Below are positions 1 through 7,914 of a stretch of 64,000 nucleotides of DNA, in pieces. The position numbers and the translations under genes were made by a program. Each line of letters opens with the position of its first letter. Position 1 is the stretch's first letter. Source of the stretch: Candidatus Handelsmanbacteria bacterium (lineage in GTDB: Bacteria; Latescibacterota; UBA2968; UBA8231); NCBI GenBank assembly GCA_016867395.1, contig VGJS01000017.1:1-64000 (forward strand), given 5' to 3'. Below the pieces are notes generated by a model, which was given only the letters and a program-made list of their open reading frames with translations, made no database searches and had not been told where the DNA came from.

Positions 1-2
1 AG

Positions 3-89
3 TGGATCTGGGAACGGCAGGGCTACCGGACGCCGTCCCAAGTACGGCACGACCTGAGAGATTCCCGGATCGCCGAAGCGGCCGGGTGA
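3..89 (+). CDS. C-terminal end of a gene cut by the window edge
   Basis: The reading frame starting at base 3 is open for 28 codons and ends in TGA at 87-89. The translated tail is charged (WIWERQGYRT then SQVRHDLRD) and reads like an ordinary soluble C-terminus. Too little remains to name a family. The other two plus frames give less protein-like tails, so this choice is an inference. Confidence 0.35.
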   Translation, partial: WIWERQGYRTPSQVRHDLRDSRIAEAAG

Positions 90-269
90 ACATCAATCTA
101 CTGTCCATTTTACCCTGGGGCTTTACACCTCTTTCAGGTCGGTGGTCGAATCCGGCCTAAAGAATAGGAAATAGGGAGCAGAGGGCCAACCTGCCGGCCC
201 GGTGTTGGCCAGGGCGTTTTTTCGTATGCTAGCCCCGCGCCGCATCCACCCCAAGAGCGGAAACCCCCG
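90..269. other. Intergenic stretch before the first full gene
   Basis: No convincing gene lies here. A weak promoter-like pair can be proposed (TTGGCC at 205-210, TATGCT at 225-230), but its 14-base spacer is short. There is no strong Shine-Dalgarno sequence before the ATG at 270, only a purine-rich GAGCGGAAA. Confidence 0.3.
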
Positions 270-1025
270 ATGACCGACCACCCCTTCTTCGCAGCCAAGG
301 GCTTCGTCAACCTGGGCAAACTCCTCACCGACGAGGAGGTGGCCCACTTCCTCGCCCTCTTTGACGAGGACCGCCGGCGCTGCCCCAACTTCTGGCGCCC
401 CTACGGCTACCACCAGGTGGCCAACTACGACCCCCTGGTAAGCAGTCCCCAGATCGACGGCCTGATCCGCCACCCCCGCATCCTGCCCCTGGTCGAGGAG
501 CTGATGGGCGGGCCGGTGTGTTTCGGCGAGATTGGCCTGCGCCTGATGCCCGCCTACCAGGGCGAAGTCCACCAGCAGTGGCACCGCGACAAGCCGCACT
601 GGATGGAGCACCCCCTGTGCATGGACTATATCCAGCTCATGGTCTACCTGAGCGAGGTGGACGAGGCCACCCACTGCTTCTCCCTCTCCCCTGAGTCCCT
701 GGCCGACCCGGTGCTGGAGGACAAGGAGGCGCAACTGGCTAGGGGCGGCCAGTACCACCTCCAGGGCCCGGCCGGCACCTGCGCCCTCTTCAACGTGTCG
801 GTGCTGCACACCGCCACCACCCGCCCCACCCCGGCGGGCCGCGAGCGCAAGACCGCCCAGATCTACTACGGCCACCGCCACCGCCCGTACCTGGCCAATG
901 ACTCGGCCATCCCCGCCGCCCTATGGCGCGACCACCCCGACCCGGAGACCCGCGCCTTCTACGGGGTGCTCAACGAGCGCACTCGATTGTGGTTGGCCGC
1001 CTTTCCCGGCCCCTCGGGGGGCTAG
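270..1025 (+). CDS. Phytanoyl-CoA dioxygenase (PhyH) family protein
   Basis: 251 residues, the usual size for the family. This is a cytosolic Fe(II)/2-oxoglutarate-dependent oxygenase fold that hydroxylates an unknown small substrate. Visible iron ligands are the His-Arg-Asp of QQWHRDKPHW (about residue 103) and a distal His in SVLHTATTRP (about 180). A downstream Arg in GRERKTAQIYY could bind 2-oxoglutarate. It stands alone, with a 160-base gap before the next gene. PhyH homologues are often expanded in genomes of this kind and two more lie in this window (29626, 34233). The substrate cannot be inferred from sequence; family membership is secure. Confidence 0.85.
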   Translation: MTDHPFFAAKGFVNLGKLLTDEEVAHFLALFDEDRRRCPNFWRPYGYHQVANYDPLVSSPQIDGLIRHPRILPLVEELMGGPVCFGEIGLRLMPAYQGEVHQQWHRDKPHWMEHPLCMDYIQLMVYLSEVDEATHCFSLSPESLADPVLEDKEAQLARGGQYHLQGPAGTCALFNVSVLHTATTRPTPAGRERKTAQIYYGHRHRPYLANDSAIPAALWRDHPDPETRAFYGVLNERTRLWLAAFPGPSGG

Positions 1026-1067
1026 CCCCTTAACATTGTCTCATCGGCCGGGGATGATTTTTCGCTG

Positions 1068-1101
1068 TTGACAGGGTGCCGGCGCTTGCGATTCGTACCT
1101 T
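1068..1101 (+). promoter_or_regulatory. Weak promoter candidate ahead of the DUF5916 gene
   Basis: A perfect TTGACA sits at 1068-1073, and TACCTT at 1096-1101 is the best -10-like hexamer. The 22-base spacing is too long for a standard sigma-70 promoter, so only the -35-like element is persuasive. Confidence 0.25.
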
Positions 1102-1188
1102 AACGAAGCGGATTCCCGCCGGGCCGGCAGTGCATCCGCGCTCGTGTTGGGAGGTGATCCGCCACCTTTTCTTTTCCTGAGGAGATTC

Positions 1189-3639
1189 GTGCCCTTTAGC
1201 CGCCTTCGCTCCTGGGGGGCCCCCACCGCCCTCCTGCTGCTGAACCTCCTGCCGCCGGCTGCCCTTTGGGCTACCGCGCCGCGGCCCATGGAGGCCCTGC
1301 GCCTGAGCGGGATCTCCCCCCGCATCGACGGGGTGCTGGACGAGGAGGTCTGGGCCGCGGCGCCGCGCTTTGCCGGGTTCACCCAGCGCGAGCCCGACGA
1401 GGGCCAGCCCGCCACCGAGGAGACCGTGGTGCAGCTGGCCTACGACGACCAGGCGCTTTACCTCGGCATCACCGCCTTTGACCAGCAGCCTGAAGGGATC
1501 ACCGCGCGCCTGGCCCGGCGCGACCAGTGGACCGAGGCCGACGCGCTACAGGTCTCCATCGATGCCCACCACGACCACCAGACCGCCTGTTTCTTCGAGA
1601 TCAACGCTGCCGGCACCCTGCGCGATGGAGTCGTCACCAATGACGGCCAGGGGTGGAATCCCTGGGACTACACCTGGAACGGGGTTTGGGAAGCCAAACA
1701 GAGCCGCACGGCCCAAGGATGGTGCGCCGAGTTCCGCATACCCTTCCACGTCCTGCGCTTCAGCCCCCAGGAGCGCTACACCTGGGGCATCAACGTGACC
1801 CGGTATCTCAGCCGCCGCAAGGAGAAGAGCCTCTGGGTCATGGTGCCCAGCCAGCAGAGCGGCTGGGTCTCGCGTTTTGCCCACCTGGAGGGCATCACGG
1901 CCATCACCCCGGCCCGGGCCGTGGAGGTGCTGCCCTATACGGTGGGGCGCTCCACCTTTGCCGCAAAGGACGACCAGTTCGCCGACCTGGGCGGCGACCT
2001 GCGCTACAGCATCACTTCGGGGACCTCCCTCAACGCCACCCTCAACCCCGACTTTGGCCAAGTGGAGGCCGACCCGGCCCGGCTCAACCTCTCGGTTTTC
2101 GAGGATTTCCAGGAGGAGCGGCGGCCCTTCTTCGTGGAGGGGGCCCAGAACTTCCAGACCCCCATCCAGCTCTTTTACTCGCGCCGCATAGGCCGGCAGC
2201 CGGGCCACTTTGGCGTGCCAGACGGATACGAGGTGGCCGACCAGTCCGACTTCACTACCATCCTGGGAGCGGCCAAACTCACCGGCAAGACCCACCACCA
2301 GACCTCCTTCGGGGTGCTCAGCGCCCTCAGCGCCGACGAGTACGCCGATCTGGACAGCGCCTATGCCGACCCGCTGACCGGCGGGGAGAAGACCGCCTAC
2401 CGCCGCTTTCTCCAGGAACCGCGCACCCACTTCCTGGTGGGCCGGGTCAAGCAGGACCTGTTGAAAGGCACCTCGAGCGTGGGCCTGATGGCCACGGTGC
2501 TGGACCGCCGCCTGGGCCAGGATGCGTACAGCGGAGGGACCGACTGGCGCCTCAAGTGGCGCAACAACGCCTACGAGTTTTGGGGGCAGGTGGCCTTCAG
2601 CCAGGTTCCGGACGAGGAAGGCAAAGAGCGGCGCGGCCTGGCCAATATGATGGTCCTGGGCAAACGCAGCGGCTGGCTGCGCGGGGAACTGTGGTGGGAG
2701 GCCTTCTCCAAGGGGTTCGAGGTCAACGACCTGGGCTTCCAGTGGCGCAACGACTACTACCAGTCCTGGCTGTGGCTCCAGACGCGCAAGGACACACCGT
2801 GGGGGATCTTTCGCAGCAACGTGCTCGAAGGCGGGCGCTGGGGAATGTGGAACTTCGACGGGGTTTCGCTGGAGCAGGGGATGTTTGCCGAGTCCCGCAA
2901 CCAGTTCAAAAACTACTGGTGGCTCGAGGTGGAACTCTTCCACCGATTCCGCGGCTGGGACGACCTAGACACCCGGGGCGGGCCGGTCATCGCCCAGCCG
3001 GCGCGCACCGGGTTTCAGGTCGAAATCAGCAGCGACAACCGCAAGGCACTGAATGCGTTCTTCGACGGCGAGTGGGGCCGTAACAGCGCTGGCAGCCACT
3101 GGAGCGAGCTGGGCGCCGGCTTCACCCTGCGGCCCTCGCCGCGCCTGGAATTTCGCTGGCGGCCGGGATGCAACGGCTATCTCAACAAGGCCCAGTGGCT
3201 GGAGAACGTGGACGAGGACGGCGACGGGGAGGACGACCACTTCGTGTACGGGGAGTTGCGCGGCCGCACCCTGGACCTGACCACCCGGGCCAGCCTGATC
3301 TTCTCCCGGGACCTGAGCCTGGAGCTCTACCTCCAGCCCTTCATCAGTTCGGGGGACTACCGCAACTTCAAGGAGCTAGCCCGGCCCAAGTCCTTTGAGT
3401 TCACCCCGCACCCTGCCCCGGCGGACAACCCGGACTTCCACCGGCGCTCCCTGCAGAGCAACGCGGTGCTGCGCTGGGAGTACCGGCCCGGCAGCACCCT
3501 GTTCCTGGTCTGGTCCCAGGCCCGCGACCACGAGGCCGAGGCGCCCCGCTTCCGCCCCTGGGGCGACCTGGGCCGCAGCTTCACCGACGAGGGCGCCAAC
3601 ATCTTCCTGCTCAAGCTTAACTACTGGTTGCGCCTGTAG
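1189..3639 (+). CDS. DUF5916 protein with N-terminal CBM9-like domain
   Basis: Probably exported. The first ~210 residues carry a CBM9-like sugar-binding sandwich (GISPRIDGVLDEEVW, then LAYDDQALYLGI). The rest matches the long beta-rich DUF5916 region, thought to form an outer-membrane barrel, and ends in alternating strands with a final aromatic pattern (LLKLNYWLRL). I chose GTG at 1189 over GTG at 1144: TGAGGAG lies just upstream, and the protein then begins with a clean signal peptide (basic start, ALLLLNLLPPAALWA). The length of 816 residues is normal. DUF5916 genes commonly accompany peptidase or carbohydrate genes, but the role is unproven. The 3' end overlaps the convergent Ldh_2 pseudogene by 23 bases. 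Confidence 0.85.
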   Translation: MPFSRLRSWGAPTALLLLNLLPPAALWATAPRPMEALRLSGISPRIDGVLDEEVWAAAPRFAGFTQREPDEGQPATEETVVQLAYDDQALYLGITAFDQQPEGITARLARRDQWTEADALQVSIDAHHDHQTACFFEINAAGTLRDGVVTNDGQGWNPWDYTWNGVWEAKQSRTAQGWCAEFRIPFHVLRFSPQERYTWGINVTRYLSRRKEKSLWVMVPSQQSGWVSRFAHLEGITAITPARAVEVLPYTVGRSTFAAKDDQFADLGGDLRYSITSGTSLNATLNPDFGQVEADPARLNLSVFEDFQEERRPFFVEGAQNFQTPIQLFYSRRIGRQPGHFGVPDGYEVADQSDFTTILGAAKLTGKTHHQTSFGVLSALSADEYADLDSAYADPLTGGEKTAYRRFLQEPRTHFLVGRVKQDLLKGTSSVGLMATVLDRRLGQDAYSGGTDWRLKWRNNAYEFWGQVAFSQVPDEEGKERRGLANMMVLGKRSGWLRGELWWEAFSKGFEVNDLGFQWRNDYYQSWLWLQTRKDTPWGIFRSNVLEGGRWGMWNFDGVSLEQGMFAESRNQFKNYWWLEVELFHRFRGWDDLDTRGGPVIAQPARTGFQVEISSDNRKALNAFFDGEWGRNSAGSHWSELGAGFTLRPSPRLEFRWRPGCNGYLNKAQWLENVDEDGDGEDDHFVYGELRGRTLDLTTRASLIFSRDLSLELYLQPFISSGDYRNFKELARPKSFEFTPHPAPADNPDFHRRSLQSNAVLRWEYRPGSTLFLVWSQARDHEAEAPRFRPWGDLGRSFTDEGANIFLLKLNYWLRL

Positions 3640-4489
3640 GTTCCAACCCCAGCGCCCCGGCCGTCTGTGCCAACCCCTCCAGAGTGGCCCCCGTCAGCGG
3701 AATCCCTTTTCTCAGGTATTCCCGGCGGGTGAGATGTTCCTTCTCGCCCGGCGCGTAGACCCCCTCGGCGCCGGGGGCCAGGCGGCAGGCCCGCGCCTTT
3801 GAACCCCCCGATGGGCTGGAGCAAACCCTCGATGGCTGCGCTCGGGTCGGTGGTGGGCGCCCCCCTTGCGGTCCAGGGCCCAGCCTTCGGGGAGTTGCAG
3901 TCCTTTTTGCTGGTAGATGCGGATCTTGCCGTGGGAGGAACCGCTGAAGGCCGCGTCGTAAACCACCGGGGGTTCCTGGGCAGTGGGCAGGGCCACGGCC
4001 ACGGGATTGATCCCCAGGAGGCGCTCGGCCCCGCCCCAGTGGGCCATGGTGGGCAGGGCGTTGGTGGTGGCCAGGCTGATTATGTCGTGGGGGAGGGCCT
4101 GGCGGGCGAAATAGGCCAGGGCCCCGCAATGGTTGCTGCCGCGGATGGCCGCGGCGGCGATGCCGGTGGTGCGGGCCAGGTCGATGGCGGCCTGCATGGC
4201 GAAGTGGACGCCGAGCTGGCCCATGCTGTTGCCCCCGTCCACCACCAGACAGGAACCCACCTGCCGCGCCAGGCGCGGCCGCCCGCGCGGGTCCGCCCCG
4301 CCGCCCCGCAGCTTGTGAACGTATTCGGGAACCCGGAGCACCCCGTGGGAGTGCACCCCGCCCAGGTCGGCCTCCACCAGGGAGTCGGCCAAGAGCGCCG
4401 CGTCCCCCTCCCCCCTCCTCCATCCCACAGCGGAAGAAACCCGCCTGGACCAGCCCCCTCAGGTGATCCGCCCCGACCCGCTGCTCCAC
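3617..4489 (-). pseudogene. Decayed malate/L-lactate dehydrogenase (Ldh_2 family)
   Basis: Recognisable Ldh_2 blocks are spread over three frames. The start (GTG at 4489, VEQRVGADHLRG) is in one frame. The core (SLVEADLGGVHSHGV, SNHCGALAYFA, TNALPTMAHWGG) is in a second. The C-terminus (GVYAPGEKEHLTRREYL, GIPLTG) is back in the first. Frame changes map to G-runs at about 4404-4420 and 3860-3865. About 100 residues between KGAGL and GVYAPGEKEH are missing, so this is more than a sequencing slip. A working member is about 340-360 residues and acts as an NAD(P)-dependent 2-hydroxyacid, ureidoglycolate or sulfolactate dehydrogenase. It lies just downstream of the broken DUF4159 gene on the same strand. 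Confidence 0.8.
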
Positions 4490-4496
4490 TGCCGGA

Positions 4497-5651
4497 TCAG
4501 TTGACCATCTGCATCAGGCGCTGGGTCATGGAGCCCTCCTGGGTGAGGGCGTAGATGATGATGTTCACCGCCATCTGGATCTGGCGGGTCGCGTCCGCGG
4601 CGGTGCTCAGGCCCGTGGGATTGTCCCAGCGCCAGCCCATGTTGGGCGCCACCCCAGCCAAAGGCCCCGTGACGAAGTACCCGGCCAGGGCGTTTTAGGA
4701 GGTCATGCCGCTCTTGACGTTGAAGAAGGCGGTGAAGCTGGGGTGGTTCTCCGGCAGGCGCTCGCTCCAGAAATCCCGGCCGTTCACCAGCCCGCCATAC
4801 TTCTCCAGGGCCTCGAACCAGAATCCGCCAAAGACAATACCGCCGGCCAACAAATACTTGGCCAGGTGCTCCATCTCGCTCTCGTTGGGCGCCCCCTGGG
4901 GAATGATGATGGGCACCTCCATCAGCCGCTCGTCGTCAAAGGCGATGCTGCCGATGAAGTCGGCCTGCAGGCCGGTGTACTCCTTAACCGCGTCGCGCAG
5001 CGCGTCGATGGTCTTGACGTTGACCGCGCCCCAGCCCATGGCCCCGGCCGACACCGCGCTGGCCAACATCGCCTGGGCGAACTTGATGAAGCCCTTGAGC
5101 GACTGCCGGTCCTTGCTGTCCTGGATCACCATCGCCCGGTAACGGCCCGTGTCCATGCTGTTGGCGTCCAGCATCTCCAGGGCCATGTCGATCTTGTTCT
5201 CCACCGTGCGCGTTGCCCCCATGTCCTGCGCCCCCAACCCCGCCTCCAGCCCCGGCGCCATGCGCGGGCCGCTGTCCAACTGCCGGAGCAGGGCAATGGC
5301 GCTAACCCCGCTGCCCTGGCTAGCGATCAGGCCCCGGGTGTCAAAGGCCGCCGTCGCCCGCACCTGGTCCATGCGCGCCGCCGAGACCTGCACCTCCCGC
5401 CGCACCATTTGCCGTTTGGGCTGGGGCACCTTGCGCAACTCCAGGGGCTTGGTCAGCACGGGATCGCGCCGGGTGAAGAACTTCACTTTGGCCGGCTCGG
5501 CCCCTGCCCCCTCCTCGACCTTGGTGGCGGTGGTCACGGCGAAGATCAGGGCGATGCGCAGCGACCACCAGTACAGCCGCCGCATCCGGCTGAAAAGGAG
5601 TTCCACATCCTGTTCAGCAGCGGGGACCATCCCCGGATGGCTGATGCTCAT
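4497..5651 (-). pseudogene. DUF4159 protein with TonB-like N-terminus, internal TAA
   Basis: An inner-membrane-anchored protein: short cytosolic start, one hydrophobic segment (YWWSLRIALIFAV), a basic proline-containing stretch (ELRKVPQPKRQMVRREVQ) and a C-terminal DUF4159 domain (FIGSIAFDDERLMEVP, DFWSERLPENHPSF). A TAA at 4695-4697 stops translation after residue 318. The same frame continues to TGA at 4497-4499 and encodes the conserved family tail (IIYALTQEGSMTQRLMQMVN), which is also found in the paralogue at 19894-21074. So it is one nonsense codon from a 385-codon gene. The membrane segment is also about four residues shorter than in the paralogue. Whether the truncated product functions is unknown. 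Confidence 0.8.
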
Positions 5652-5703
5652 CGACGCATCCTTCCGGACAACCCCGGGAGATTGGCCAACGCCGTCGCCC
5701 AGA

Positions 5704-5712
5704 TATATTTTG
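5704..5712 (+). promoter_or_regulatory. AT-rich -10-like element (TATATTTTG)
   Basis: A TATATTTTG island in otherwise G+C-rich DNA, 60 bases before the proposed methyltransferase start. The identical 9-mer sits before the gene at 60140. No good -35 hexamer is visible at the expected distance. Confidence 0.3.
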
Positions 5713-5771
5713 AATGTCGAACAATAAAAATCAAACTAATCAAATACAAGTGCGAACCCCAGGCCCTCCCA

Positions 5772-6764
5772 GTGTCTAGCGACCCGCCTCCTTCCCTACA
5801 GCACCTGCTGGAGGTGTACCCCTCCTTCGCCCTGCTGGCCGGCCTGCGCTTGGGGGTGTTCACCTGCCTCAAGGAGGGCCCGCTTAATGCGGTGGAGGCC
5901 GCCGCTGCCCTGAGAGTGGACCCCCGCAGGCTGGAGGCGCTCCTTTGCGCCCTGGCCGCGGCGGGCCTGCTGGAGGTGCCCGACCCCGGCCTCTTTGCCA
6001 ATACCGCCGAATCCGCCCGCCTGCTGGTCAAAGGCCACCCCGAGTATTTGGGAGATGGCCATGCCCTGTGGGCACAACTCTGGGGTGCGGCCCTTTGCGC
6101 AGCAGACTCCATACGCACGGGCCAACCCCAGGCCAGACACGATTTTGCCACCATGTCCAAAGGAGAATTAGGGGCTTTTATCGAGAAGTTAGATCCCGAT
6201 GCCCTGGAGACCGGCGGGGTATTGGCAGCGCGGCCCGAGTGGGCCGGCTGCCGCGCCCTGCTCGACGTGGGCGGCGGTTCTGGCGGGGTCAGCATTGCCC
6301 TGTGCCGGGCCCACCCCCACCTGCGGGCCACAGTGGTCGAACTGCCCGCGGTGGCGCCTTTCACCCGGCGTTTTGTGGGGAAGGCCGGCCTGGAGGCCAG
6401 GGTGGAGGTCCGGGAGGTGGATATCCTCTCCAAACCCCTGGAGGGGTCCTTCGGCGCGGCAGTGCTCAAAGCCTTCCTACAAACGCTCTCGCCCGAGCAG
6501 GCCCGGCAGGCCCTGTTACGGGTGGCTGCGACGCTCCAACCAGGAGCCAGCATCTTTATCCTGGGCCAGGGCATCCTCGACGACTCGCGCCTCTCCCCCA
6601 GGCAGGCGGCCTGCTTCAACCTCGCCCTCCTCAGTCTGTACCCCGAGGGCCGGGCTTACACCGAAAGCGAACACCGCGCCTGGCTGGAGGAGGCCGGCTT
6701 CGCCGCCGTGGAGCGCACCGCCCTCCCCGATGGCAGCCCGCTGATCACCGCCCGCAGGCGCTGA
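5772..6764 (+). CDS. SAM-dependent methyltransferase, O-methyltransferase family 2 type
   Basis: 330 residues. It has an N-terminal winged-helix dimerisation region (LEVYPSFALLAGLRLGVF, then AAALRVDPRRLEALLCAL) followed by a Rossmann-fold methyltransferase domain with the SAM-binding motif LLDVGGGSGGVSIAL at about residues 164-178. The layout matches plant caffeate OMT-like and bacterial polyketide-tailoring O-methyltransferases, which act in the cytosol on small hydroxylated substrates. GTG at 5772 is chosen because it directly precedes the conserved start of the helical domain and lies 60 bases after a promoter-like TATATTTTG; no strong ribosome binding site is seen. It is divergent from the DUF4159 gene and convergent with the next oxidoreductase, abutting it exactly. 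The substrate is unknown. Confidence 0.8.
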   Translation: MSSDPPPSLQHLLEVYPSFALLAGLRLGVFTCLKEGPLNAVEAAAALRVDPRRLEALLCALAAAGLLEVPDPGLFANTAESARLLVKGHPEYLGDGHALWAQLWGAALCAADSIRTGQPQARHDFATMSKGELGAFIEKLDPDALETGGVLAARPEWAGCRALLDVGGGSGGVSIALCRAHPHLRATVVELPAVAPFTRRFVGKAGLEARVEVREVDILSKPLEGSFGAAVLKAFLQTLSPEQARQALLRVAATLQPGASIFILGQGILDDSRLSPRQAACFNLALLSLYPEGRAYTESEHRAWLEEAGFAAVERTALPDGSPLITARRR

Positions 6765-7814
6765 TCACCACTGCGTGTTCTGATAGGTCGCTGGCAATCG
6801 CAGAGGGATGCCTTCGGCGAAGGCAACCCGTCTCCCCGTCTCAAAGGCCCGGTACATGGCCAGGCCCAGGCCCACGTTCTTCTCCCCGTTGGCCGGACTG
6901 TTCTCCGGCTCCCCTCCCTCCTCGATGGCGCGGATCAGGTCGCACAACTCCAGGTAATAGGCCGAGGTCTTCTCACACTCCACCAGTTTCTTCTCCGGGA
7001 AATCGTGCCGGTAGTGCTCCAACGGCCCACCCCAGGCGGTGAAGCGCAGGGCTCCCTCGGTGCCGGCCAGCCAGTAGCCCATGCTGGGCAAAGCCACGGT
7101 GCCGCCGGTGCGCAAGGTCACCAGTGCACCCGACTCGAAGCGCACCAGGGCCTGCACGATCTGCGGGCTGAGCAGCCCAGCGTATTCCTGGTCGCCGGCA
7201 ATCTGGCAGTCCACCGCCGCCACCTCCCCGAACACGGCCCGGGTGAAGTCCATCTCGTGGACGAAGCCCTCCAGCACCGCGCCCCCGGTGTTGCGGGTCT
7301 GAGCGCGCCAGGTCTCGTCCTTTCCGGCCTCGGCGACCGGGTGAAGTCGGGCCGCCCATATGCGGTCGATGCTGCCCGAGACCGGTGCCCCGATGGCGCC
7401 CTCGGCTACCAGCCGCCGGCAGGCGAGAAAAGCCCCCCAGAAGCGCAGGGAATGCCCCACGGCCAGTTTGACCCCGGCCCGCTGGCAGGCCGCCCCCATG
7501 CGCCGGCACTCCTTGAGACTGAGGGCCATGGGCTTTTCGCAGAGGGCGTGTTTGCCCGCCTGCGCCGCCCGGATCACCAGGTCGGGGTGGCTGGGGGTGG
7601 GGGTGGCGACGATGACCATATCGATCTGATCGCTGCCGAAGAGTTCCTCCAGGTCCTTCACGGCCCGGCCGCCCGCCTCAGCGGCCCGCTGGGCCGCAGC
7701 CTGAGGGGAAAGGTCATAGGTGAGGGCGATGTGGCAGTCGGGGTGTTGGGCCACGGCCTGGACCCAAGTGCCGGCGATGCCGCCGCAGCCGATGAGCCCG
7801 ATGCGGTATTTCAT
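6765..7814 (-). CDS. Gfo/Idh/MocA family oxidoreductase
   Basis: 349 residues. The N-terminal NAD(P)-binding Rossmann domain contains GCGGIAGTW (residues 9-17), and the family lysine is in ALCEKPMAL at about residue 94. It is followed by the C-terminal alpha/beta substrate domain with GFVHEMDFTRAVFG. These enzymes oxidise or reduce sugar or cyclitol carbons in the cytosol. Transcribed alone on the minus strand and divergent from the acyltransferase gene. Two other members, at 40253 and 58225, are not close copies, so this is not a recent duplication. The specific sugar is unknown. Confidence 0.85.
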   Translation of the reverse strand: MKYRIGLIGCGGIAGTWVQAVAQHPDCHIALTYDLSPQAAAQRAAEAGGRAVKDLEELFGSDQIDMVIVATPTPSHPDLVIRAAQAGKHALCEKPMALSLKECRRMGAACQRAGVKLAVGHSLRFWGAFLACRRLVAEGAIGAPVSGSIDRIWAARLHPVAEAGKDETWRAQTRNTGGAVLEGFVHEMDFTRAVFGEVAAVDCQIAGDQEYAGLLSPQIVQALVRFESGALVTLRTGGTVALPSMGYWLAGTEGALRFTAWGGPLEHYRHDFPEKKLVECEKTSAYYLELCDLIRAIEEGGEPENSPANGEKNVGLGLAMYRAFETGRRVAFAEGIPLRLPATYQNTQW

Positions 7815-7827
7815 CTATATGCCTGCC

Positions 7828-7856
7828 TTGTTGGTAGGGGGATTGGGCATTATTTT
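7828..7856 (+). promoter_or_regulatory. Sigma-70-like promoter for the acyltransferase operon
   Basis: TTGTTG at 7828-7833 and TATTTT at 7851-7856 are separated by 17 bases, the ideal spacing, in a locally AT-rich divergent intergenic region. The nearest sensible start downstream is GTG at 7915. Confidence 0.5.
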
Positions 7857-7914
7857 GTTGGACGAAAAAGTACGCGGCCTTCCCTCCCCCTGCAAAGCCC
7901 AGCTCCGAGCGCCG

